This document shows positions 56,201 through 64,000 of a stretch of DNA of 64,000 nucleotides, in pieces. Each line of letters begins with the position of its first letter. The first letter of the stretch is position 1. The stretch is from Asterias rubens (taxonomy: Eukaryota > Echinodermata > Asteroidea > Forcipulatida > Asteriidae): the NCBI RefSeq assembly GCF_902459465.1, contig NC_047073.1, positions 13,111,855-13,175,854 of the forward strand, given 5' to 3'. A model generated the notes under the pieces. That model had not been told where the DNA came from, ran no database searches, and worked only from the letters and a program-made list of their open reading frames with translations. Position numbers and translations under genes: made by a program.

Positions 56201-59200
56201 TAGGCTTTATAGTATTAGCTCACCAAATTCAAGCTCTGGTGTTTCTGATCAGCAGAGTGTGGGTTCAAGTCCCTGTAATACACTTTATTCTATGTTTGGG
56301 CTTTCAATTGCTAGTTCATCGGACTAAAGCTCTGATGTTTCTGATCAGCAGAGTGTAGGTTCAAGTCCCAGTTTTACGCTTTCTTTCTTGTAGGCTTTAT
56401 AGTGTTGGCTCACCGAATTCAAGTGCTGGTGTTTCTGATCAGCAGAGTGTGGGTTCGAGTCACGTTTTTACATTTTATTCCGTGTTGAGGCTTTATAGTG
56501 CTAGCTCACCGGACTTGACCTCTGGTGTTACGATCAGCAAAGTGGTTCAAGTCAGGTTCTGACACACATGTTCTGATTGAGTTCTAGTCGACAAAAATCG
56601 ACAAACCAGTAACCTTTTTTCTTTTCTTTTTTCATTCATTGCAGCGGCTCCAGTCGGCTTGATTCCAGTCCTCATTGCTTGTGGCTTAACTATCGGCTTG
56701 ATCATCTCATTGGTTTGCATATACCAAAGGATTAAGAAGTCCATGACTAGGTTTCCAGACATTCAAATTCGCTCACAACTAACTGTAAGTATTTCTGTTT
56801 GATTGATAAATATTTAAAAAGGCTTGGTTCTTGGTTTGTGGATCAAGTGAAGCTTCATGTTGTGAGCTAAAAACAAAAAGTTGGTTTGAATTTGATGATT
56901 GTTTTATCTTTCTATTGCTTTTAGGGGCTTCAATGTTTTCTTTGCATGATAGCTATATGCAGATCAAATCTTAAAGGGAAGACAACTTAGGTAATTGTCA
57001 AAGACCAGTGTTCTCACTTGGTGTACCTCATCACATAGCAAAAAATAACAAGCCTGTGAAAATTTGGGCTCAATTGGTAATCGAAGTTGCAAGAAAATGA
57101 TAAAAGAAAAACACCCTTGTTGGACGAATTTGTGTGCTTTCATATAAGAATAAGACTTCTAGCTAGTCTTTTATTATTTTAGTGAGAAATTACCTCTTTC
57201 TCAAAAACTACGTTACTTCAGAGGGAGTCGTTTCCCACAATGTTTTTATACTATCAACAGCTCTCCAATGCTCGTAACCAAGTCAGTTTTCAAGTTAATA
57301 TTTGATTTGAGTAATTACCAAACGTGTACCTTCCCTTTAATGTATGATGTGGTCATCTAAAGAGACAAAAGTCATCTGTCCTTTTAAAAAAAAAAATTTT
57401 GTTTGTTTTTCCCTTCCACAGACTGACAATTTGTACTCCGCAAACACAACAAACAGAGAAACAGAAATCTTTGATGACTTGATTCCACATCGATTGTTCG
57501 TCAATTTGGTTCCGGAGGACGGAGTGATGACCAACGGATTTGACATCGGCGACAAACCAAGAAAGATCCAAGTGTCCGGAGATACAATCAAAATGCACAC
57601 CTTTGAAAGTCAGCCTCTACTGCCAGGATTCAGGGACAAGCGGTCAAGGAGCGAAGAGTTTTGTTTTGATGAGTACGGCGGTGGTGGTCTGGCAAGTAGC
57701 CCTGTCTCTGTAGGTAGCGGTGGAAGCTACTTGCCTGTCAGGAATGATGACATGGCCTACCAAACAATGACCAAAGATGGGTTGTCACCAGTGGAAAAGG
57801 AAGACCCAAAAGGTGCTACAGGAGGAGGCTTTCATGGCTTTCAGGAGCTGCACCCACGCCCCGAGGATGACGGTTGTGAAGAAGGCGCTTCAATGGATGC
57901 ATACACACGAATGGCTGCTTTACTACCTACTCACGGGGCAGGGGGTAAGCAGAGGGGTACACCTACCAAGTTTGGTGGGAAGAGACATCCAAAAGAAAGC
58001 GCCCCGGTCAGTGAAGACAATGCTGCATACACCAGTGATGGTAGCGTAGCCAACTACACCCAGCAAGGCTTTGCCGCACGGTCAGCTTCTCAAGATGATT
58101 TAGATGCCCCTTATGTACTGGGAACGAATCCAACAGAATCCTACAGCCAGGTTGGACTGCGGGACAGAGCAAATCACCCGTCTCCGCTCAATCATCGATT
58201 TCAAAATCAGGCGACGGGAGGCTTAGGACCTCATGATGAGTATCTGAGGATGGGAATTAACCCATCAGATCAGCATCAAGCCGAGAATGAGGACAGTGAT
58301 TTTGAGGATTCCCCGTTTATCTTAAATGATGATATTCTGCAAAATATTCCTCGACCAGATTTGCTACAGATCAGTCCCAACTTGAACCACACTGCTTCAC
58401 CATTAATGGCACTGTCGCCCAGAGACACTACCACTGGCCTCGATGCTTTACTTATACCTAGTTCTATGAGAACGGCATCGCCGAACGACGATGTCCCCTT
58501 ACGTTATGTAACTGTCCAAAGCGATTCGGAAAGTCTTGACCAGGAAGATGCTGAGACGGAGCAAGACGGGGACGGGTATGTGACCCAAGGACTGATACCC
58601 GAAGGGGATGGGTATGTGACCCAAGGAAGGATACCCGAAGGGGATCATGTGGCCCAAGGAAGGATACCCGAAGGGGACGGGTATGTAACCCAAGGAATGA
58701 TACCCGAAGGGGATCATGTGGTCCAAGGAAGGATACCCGAAGGGGACGGGTATGTGACCCAAGGAATGATACCCGAAGGAAGGATACCCGAAGGGAATGG
58801 GTATGTTACCCAAGGAATGATACCCGAAGGGAATGGGCTTGTGACCCAAGGAATGATACCCGAAGAGAATGGGTATGTGACCCAAGGAGTGATACCCGAA
58901 GGGAATGGGCTGGTGACCCAAGGAATGATACCCGAAGGGAATGGGTATGTGACCCAAGGAATGATACCCGAAGGGAATGGGTATGTGACCCAAGGAATGA
59001 TACCCGAAGGGAATGGGTATGTGACCCAAGGAGTGATGACCGAAGGGAATGGGTATGTGACCCAAGGAATGATACCTGAAATTCAAAACCCACGGACTGA
59101 CAATAGAAATGCTTTGACTGCTACACCTAATCTTCATTCTGACTATGTTGATCAAGAGCAACTTAATAGCTTTCCCACGCCACAAGCAGAAGCGATCCCC

Positions 59201-59740
59201 GTCGCAAACAACCACCCTCAACATGCCCCGAGTCCTAACGATTACGTCACCCCAGAACAGGTGTTTGATATTGTATCGTCGCCCGGTCCAGCGTCGAACG
59301 CCCCTGACGAGACCTCCACGAATAGTAACAACAACTGTGAAGGAAGCAGCGACGGCGAACAATCAGATGATGACACCAATGACGCTAGCGAATTTATGAT
59401 CCAAGGAAATGACAATACAACCCAGAACCGACCCACTGATGACCGGGTCGTTGCTAACTCAACCCATCCGACTAGTGTCCTCCCCAATCAGATCCCTTTC
59501 CTTTCTCCTCTTAGTCAACCCCTAAATGTCACCAATGGTGATTTCAGCTTAAACGGGGGTGACTTGACTCATGGGCTTGATCTTGAGCTGACAGGCGGGG
59601 AAGAGGTTGATGCAACCCATGTTGATCAACAGAGTGGCAAACAGGGTGATGCAAAGGGTGAGAGACAGGACCCCGATGGTGGCTACGTTACCCATGATGA
59701 AATGCAGAACATTGCCAGGGTAGCAAGTCCAACTTCATAA
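47749..59740 (+). CDS. Class I cytokine receptor (gp130/Domeless-like) with YxxQ-rich tail, complete, 10 exons
   Basis: Exons: 47749-47863, 48355-48475, 49158-49324, 50817-50989, 52635-52794, 53968-54053, 55211-55331, 55973-56068, 56645-56784, 57422-59740; phases agree and give 1165 residues. Order: signal peptide (1-29), cytokine-receptor domain D1 with C48-x9-C58-C-W60 (the class I CX9CXW signature), D2 starting GPPYDVRIRN with LRYKIQYKW and the ladder strand YYVRMKAFTRYG, a degenerate WSXWS box QSQYS (231-235), one more FN3 domain (about 246-346), membrane segment (about 352-373), then a 792-residue cytoplasmic part. Class I receptors lack enzyme activity and signal through bound JAK kinases and STATs. 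No Box1 is certain; RFPDIQI just after the membrane is a weak candidate. The tail is unusually long (gp130 has about 277 residues) because of a tandem array and acidic, Ser/Asn-rich stretches. The ligand is unknown. Confidence 0.88.
48480..48870 (+). mobile_element. tRNA-derived SINE-like sequence in cytokine receptor intron 2
   Basis: Begins right after exon 2 with AGTGGTCTAGAAGTGCAAAG and GGGTTCGAATCCCACCCG, continues with a C/T-rich body (TCCCACCTCAGATCGGTGCC, CATGTGGATTGGGTTTTCAG) and ends near a doubled TGTTATTCAGGGATG. It differs in body from the 51160-51545 SINE, so it may be a second family. Confidence 0.5.
49369..49670. mobile_element. MITE family G variant, intron 3
   Basis: Ends TTAAAGGGAAGTTACACGTT and its inverse GTACCTTCCCTTTAA. 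The interior has CGCAACTTCGATGACCGATT and GTGAGAAGACTGGTCTTTG. A similar variant is at 56971-57340. Confidence 0.75.
49671..50002. mobile_element. Inverted-repeat element between two family G copies, intron 3
   Basis: Arms AAACTTACAGGGTTTGAAGA / TCTTCAAACTGTGTAAGTTT and ATGATAGTGGAAAGCTTCCC / its inverse, around a TGATTGAAATAATTTTC centre. It abuts family G copies on both sides, giving a three-element cluster. Confidence 0.65.
49998..50298. mobile_element. MITE family G copy, intron 3
   Basis: CTTTAAAGGCCGTTGGTAAT at the left and CAATAGTGCCCAGTGCCTTT at the right; family words in between. A deletion near the centre removes part of the palindrome. Confidence 0.7.
51160..51545 (+). mobile_element. 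tRNA-derived SINE, near full length, intron 4
   Basis: Head AGCGGTTAAGAGCACC with TTCTGATCAGCAGAGTGTGG and B box GGGTTCGAATCCC. Body GACGTAAAGCCGTTGG, TACCCAGTGCACTTATC and GGTGTTCCTGGCTGTGGC. Tail AAGCGCCTTGAGTACC. This is the best copy of the family in the window. Confidence 0.75.
52120..52503. mobile_element. MITE family G, full-length copy, intron 4
   Basis: Ends TTAAAGGCAGTGGACCCCAT and AATAGTGTCCACTGCCTTTA. The central GAGACCTCAAG / CTGAGGTCTC palindrome is intact. Confidence 0.8.
53224..53299. repeat. (ATT)n microsatellite, about 25 units
   Basis: An uninterrupted trinucleotide run in intron 5. It follows the motif GCAGGAAGGAAAGCCCTGTC, which may be a mobile-element 3' end with a microsatellite tail. 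The poly-Ile/Leu frames across it are not genes. Confidence 0.85.
54180..54660 (+). mobile_element. Probable non-LTR retroelement 3' end with (AAT)n tail, intron 6
   Basis: A pyrimidine-rich region (CTACTTCCCCTGCTCTTCCC) leads to GTTCTTTATGAAATGGCTGA, ATAG and an (AAT)n run at 54622-54643. That layout is common for 3' truncation products of CR1/RTE-type elements or their SINE partners. No reverse-transcriptase coding is present. Confidence 0.35.
55770..55940. repeat. 21-bp minisatellite beside exon 8, about 8 units
   Basis: Unit AACCTTGATCCCAATTGCC repeated about eight times, with the central four nearly identical and the first units more diverged. It ends about 33 bp upstream of the exon 8 acceptor, in the pyrimidine-tract region. 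Confidence 0.85.
56100..56555 (+). repeat. Tandem array of SINE-head units, intron 8
   Basis: Five direct units of about 90-110 bp. Each has GCTCACCGGACT..AGCTC, TGGTGTTTCTGATCAGCAGA, GTGTGGGTTCAAGTCC and a pyrimidine-rich spacer with TTTATAG. Each unit is the tRNA-like head (A and B boxes) of the SINE at 51160. The last unit is decayed. Confidence 0.75.
56971..57340. mobile_element. MITE family G variant, intron 9
   Basis: Ends TTAAAGGGAAGACAACTTAG and ACCAAACGTGTACCTTCCCTTTAA. It ends about 80 bp before exon 10. Confidence 0.75.
57422..59740 (+). other. Exon 10: cytoplasmic tail with many tyrosine motifs
   Basis: A single 2319-nt exon (residues 394-1165). Tyrosine motifs outside the array include YQTM, YTRM, YTQQ (605), YSQV, YLRM, YVTV (755), YVDQ (968), YVTP (1001) and YVTH (1148). 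The rest is acidic and rich in Ser, Asn, Gln and Gly, predicted disordered. The tail begins with acceptor ..CCACAG and phase 0, so the upstream open frame from 57344 is not used. Confidence 0.8.
58568..59080 (+). repeat. In-frame 36-bp minisatellite coding for YVTQ units
   Basis: About 14 units of 12 residues (consensus GNGYVTQGMIPE; two units of 11 residues lack the Gly-Tyr pair). Ten keep YVTQ, two read LVTQ, and two read HVAQ or HVVQ. One partial unit (GRIPE) sits in the middle. Units at the 3' side are closer to each other (GNG..GMIPE) than those at the 5' side (GDG..GRIPE). Length variation between individuals is likely. Confidence 0.9.
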
Positions 59741-61732
59741 AGCAGGTATCAAAGTACATCAAAGCTGGTCTTAAACATTATTGTTGAATATATATTTAAA
59801 AGTTTATGGTGCTTAAACCCAAAGTATTTTCACATACTTGTTTTTTGGAAGAAGCAAATTTATACCCACATGTGCCGATATTATTCATGCAGTTAATATA
59901 TGTATTTCAAATAAATACACAAGCTTATTTTTATGATGAATTTAAGGCTTTTAAAGATATTTAGTTCTTTACCAAGTCAGATTTTTTGGCTGATTTGACT
60001 CTAAAGGTTAGATTTACACGTAAATTTGTAATGCTTATTTTGTCATGTTTGTAATGCTTATTTTTTATCAATCAATGGGGGTGCCACTCAGAAACCATGA
60101 AACTGTTAAATGCCGTATACCCTGTGATCACACAATAAGTTTACGATACAACCTTGACAACAGCAGCCAGGGGTCACCTTTAAGGGAATGCAACTTTCTA
60201 TTTCAGACATCAAATAAAAACAAACGGGGACACTGACTGGGTAATTTTAAAAATAATTTGGGGGTTGAACAAAGACAAATTTGAACTAACGACCTCGCCT
60301 GCCATTAATCTGGAGGTCGATGGTTCAAATCAAGCTGAAGTTATTTTTCTTTGTTCCACCCAAAGGAATTTTAGAGGGGTGTTTTTTCTTTCATTACTCT
60401 CTTCTCTCGCAACATTATTCTCTTGCAAATTTTCACAGACTTGTTATTTTATGCATTTTGTGCTTAGCAGCTCTATGAATTTTGGCCCTGGGCTTTTGCT
60501 GATGTGCCCTCTGCAAAGTCACAGAAGAAGCCTCTTCAAGAACAAAATTCAAAGCCTGATAATGTTAGAATGTTTATTATTTTTTCCCATAAATTTACAC
60601 AATTAAGTTTTTTCCTAATCTTGTCCCAAAAGGTGTTCTTTGTTACTTTAACTTAATGATATTATATCATGGCAATATAGGACACAAATTTCAAACACAG
60701 ATATCGTGGTTTGAAATATTTTGCAGTTATTTAGGCTCAATACCTCTCTTTGTAAAATCTTTTCACAACATTTGAAAATATCTCCTATTGCAATGTTACT
60801 AGTTAATAGAATGTACATGTATATAGTGCTAAACACACATTAATCAGTGTATGGATAAAAACAAATAGTAATCTCCAACTCATGCAAAGTTATTATACAT
60901 CTGAAATGTTACCATTAAAAAGCGTCAAATGTAAAACAATAATAGTTTGTCCATTATGATCCTTCGGCTCCGTCTACTAACAACGGCCAGCCACCAACAA
61001 AGATCATGCAGGGAAGTCGGGGTCATTACACTATTTATCATCATCATACTTCGTCCTTGGACGGAAAAGTAAAAGCAGCTTTGATGCAATGGTGCCAGGT
61101 TGCTTTATCCCCTCACTATTATTCCTGTTAATACAAATATATTTCTTTAAATCAACAAATAAAAAACTTTTCAAAACACAAAAAAAAAAAAATTGTCTAC
61201 AAATTATGTTCCTTACACTGTTCATTTTTTGTGTAGCACCTTGTATCTTACACACAATTAACCTTTACATTTTTCAAGAACCAGACTACATTTGAAGAGC
61301 TTAAAAAATTAACATATACTTTGGTTGGGGTCGGTTTTAAGCTTTTAGCAATGTATTACTTTCATGTGTGAACCAGCTACCCTTATACATTGATACATTG
61401 TTTGCATTCAACAAACTGGTATACGCAAGCACGTGGCACCGAAATCTCTCGCCAAAATAAATCATACACAAAGAAAACAGTTCATTCGATAGTCCACCCA
61501 CAACATGCATAGTGCTTGTTTAGGGGCAATTTATTCACTCGTTCAAAGTTGATATCACACGTAACGATGACTTTATCAAATATTAATGAATCGAAGGAAA
61601 ATAGGCTATTTTTGGCCCAATTTTTCCACACACTTTGAAATAAAACCTTTGTGTCTGTCACAAATTTAAAAACGGCAACTTTAAAGCGGATTGCTACTGA
61701 TTTAAGTAAAAACAGCCAATAAATACAAACAG
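59741..61732. other. 3' UTR and downstream flank of the cytokine receptor
   Basis: AATAAA at about 59910 is a candidate poly(A) signal. 60270-60345 has a tRNA-like SINE scrap (GGTCGATGGTTCAAATC), 60360-60460 a family G scrap, and 60460-60492 one arm of MITE family C (CAGCTCTATGAATTTTGGCC). No gene is recognised up to the duplication border. Confidence 0.5.
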
Positions 61733-64000
61733 TTTTGAAGTTTTTGGCTTTTGAGGGGTTGTTGGTACAATTTTTTAGTATTGTGTGCTCAGAGGCTGTT
61801 ATCATTATTCCTCACAATGCCGTGTGCTTGAATTTTTTAGGGCATTAAAGTAGCTCACATAATAAAAATTATCTGTAAACATTGTTTAACGACATTGCTG
61901 TTAATTTGTATGTGAAATATTTGTATAAATTTGTATGTGAATAATATACGTCTTGTTATTATTTGTAAATAATCAGAGTTAATTTGTAATAAACATGAAT
62001 AATGTATGAGACTAAACGTTTTGTTCCGTCCTAGCTTATAAGGTTTAGAAGGTTTGCTTTGTTTTGCTAGTCCTATTTCGTTCATATTATTATAACTTAA
62101 GATCTGGTAAGATGTCCACTTATTGTTGTATGAAAATCATTTCGGTGCAAGACTTTGAGAATCGGCCTCCATTATTTGCCTCTATTCAATTGTGTCTCAC
62201 ATGATTATTTGAGTACTTCGGTAATATCTTTGTTCAGTAGACCTTCTTTATAATTATTGTACATGATCATCCATGTACATAAATTGCAAAATTTGAAATT
62301 CCTGTGATTTGTAATCACTAACTAATAAATGGTTAAAATCTAATCTACTTATATCTAGATATCATAATAAACCACATTGGCAATCTAGTATTATTTTCGT
62401 TCATCAACACTAACTATCAGATGTGGTTTCGAGAATGGCCTGTGATTATAGTCACATCCAAACAATACCAAGCCCGATATGGTGATGGGAGGGGGAGGGT
62501 CGGTGTGGTCAGGGTATACCCGCCCCATACACATGTTCAAATACTTCTGCTTAAAGGTGCCCCATAACCTCTCTAAAATCCTATAAGAATAAACCTGAGA
62601 TTCCAACCACACAATGAAGAGAAAATAGAGGGGGTAAAACCATACCCACAACAAGTACATTTCGGGAGGAGGGGGGGGGGGGCAGGGGGTGTGCCAGTCC
62701 ACTTTGCCCCCCCCCCCCCCCCCCACTCCGAGCATCAAACCGTACATATTAAAGCATAAAATAACAAGCCTGTGAAAATTTGAACTAAATTGATCATCGA
62801 AGTTGCAAGAAAATGACGGGAGAAAAAAACACCCTTGTTGGACGAATTTGTCTGTGCTTCCAGATAGGAATAAAGGATTTCTGGCTAGAAGTCTAGTATC
62901 ATTTTGGTGAGAAAATACCTCTTTCTCAAAAGCTATGCTACTACAGAGGGAGCCGTTTCTCACAATGTTTAATACTATCAACAGCTCTCCAATGCTTGTT
63001 TACCAAGTCCGTTTTTTTTCCCTTTCACAGTTGACTTTTAAACATTTCGACGCTAATGATGATGAAATAATTTAGCTATCATGATGATATCATTGTCGAA
63101 AAACTAACGCCTTAGCAATTAATCAGTATGAGCATTGAGCCATGATGAAAGCCTTGAAAATCTATTGTGTTCATTTTCATCTTCTAAAAACCAATTTGCC
63201 CGAAAAATTACATTTAGCCGTTAACGAGAGGCGTTTATTGTTCACTTGGGACTATTAATTCCGACCAAATAATATTATACGAAAGGGACACCAATTGTTT
63301 ATTAATTATGAGCCTTTTTACTTTATTGAACCACGATTCGTTTGAACCACGAAAACTAATCGTTAGACCTTTCTCCAGCAAACTCGGGCGGTGCATGCGC
63401 AGGATAAAACTGTCAAGTGGTATGTCTAATCAACATTTTAGATGATTTTGACCCCATGTGTCGCCCTCGAGCCAAAGTCGGACTTCTAAAACAACAGGGC
63501 CTACATAAATGGATAGCGTGTAGAGGCCTGGAAAATTGCATACAAGGTAAGTGTGTATCATAGTGAGTCGAGTGTGCATTATTTTTACCATTAGTTTAGG
63601 CTATGTAATGCATGATGCCTCCTGCTATGTGTACCGACACTCCTACTTTGACGATCACTCATTTTCGACAAAGCCCTACCCCTACTTGCAATTGAAGTAC
63701 AAAGACGTTGGGCGAGTGAGGATTTAAAAAAAATATTGGCTCTTTTAACATACCCCTAAAAAAAGTGTAAAACGTCTCCAAATTGGTCTGTTTTACTACG
63801 AGGATTGTTGAGAGGTGGGGGAGAACAACCAGAAGTGACAATCAACGCTGCGTGATAGTATAATAATTATACACAGTTAAACTAAACAAGTCTTATTTAT
63901 CTTGATTTTTGAGGCCGGTATCAGATGCAATTGTGTCCGCAATGCAATACTGTCCGCTCCGGACACTTTTGCATATGCAATCGTGTCTGGGGCTATGCAG
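61733..64000 (+). repeat. Right copy of the large direct duplication, cut by the window end
   Basis: Begins at TTTTGAAGTTTTTGGCTTTT and follows 39736-42005 base for base apart from about a dozen changes (for example GATACAA/GGTACAA, GGTACAAG/GGTGCAAG and lengths of G and C runs). It ends in the first cluster of the TTGCATATGCAA array. The left flank before 61733 is unrelated to that before 39736, apart from a few bases of microhomology. Confidence 0.85.

Noticed and set aside
57344-57421. Upstream part of the large tail open frame beginning at an ATG at 57344
   Set aside because: The acceptor at 57420-57421 joins in phase with the transmembrane exon; the upstream stretch covers the polypyrimidine tract.
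58568-59080. Direct repeats resembling a CRISPR array
   Set aside because: The repeats are contiguous, coding and in frame, with no spacers; the DNA is from an animal genome.
58499-59362. A 287-residue open frame on the minus strand with YHSLGHIPIPFG repeats
   Set aside because: It is the antisense of the 36-bp YVTQ array. A stop-free frame repeats with the unit; it has no independent start, domain or splice support.
62391-62981. A 196-residue minus-strand open frame, with a shorter twin at 40588-40983
   Set aside because: It is a translation of a family G MITE fragment and of G/C runs in the duplicated segment; the frame breaks where run lengths differ between the two copies.

Overview
The window is animal nuclear DNA. 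Genes are split into short exons with GT..AG introns, exon phases chain correctly, and introns and spacers are filled with short inverted-repeat (MITE-like) elements, tRNA-derived SINE pieces and simple repeats. Gene content points to an invertebrate deuterostome: a Tie-family receptor tyrosine kinase, a gp130-type class I cytokine receptor, SARAF and an SLC16-like transporter. The repeat families and the combination of domains suggest an echinoderm, probably a sea star. The species is an inference, not read from a marker.

Layout. 1-2150 (+): the last three visible coding exons of SARAF. 2151-8177: spacer with hairpin elements and one doubtful minus-strand exon pair. 8178-23966 (+): a complete 28-exon gene for a Tie/Tek-like receptor tyrosine kinase; the predicted exons sum to 4014 nt (1337 residues) with all phases consistent. 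25187-28821 (-): a 5'-truncated, frameshifted copy of an SLC16-like transporter gene. 32235-39023 (+): its apparently intact inverted paralog (6 exons, 487 residues). 43076-45830: nested inverted repeats around a minus-strand THAP-domain gene or transposon remnant. 47749-59740 (+): a complete 10-exon gene for a class I cytokine receptor (1165 residues). Its 772-residue cytoplasmic exon carries a 36-bp tandem array that repeats a Tyr-Val-Thr-Gln motif. 61733-64000 repeats 39736-42005 almost exactly, which suggests a tandem duplication of a roughly 22-kb unit that continues beyond the window.

Functional reading. Two genes encode single-pass signalling receptors. The Tie-like receptor has a fucolectin-type lectin domain at its N-terminus, Ig, EGF and fibronectin III domains, and a kinase that keeps the catalytic residues but has a DLG instead of DFG motif, a changed glycine loop and no tyrosine in the activation segment. 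The cytokine receptor has the CX9CXW signature, a degenerate WSXWS box (QSQYS), one further FN3 domain, and a tail with about twelve YxxQ sites, the form of STAT3-docking motif used by gp130. That array is the most interesting item here. No pathway or operon-like logic links the neighbouring genes.
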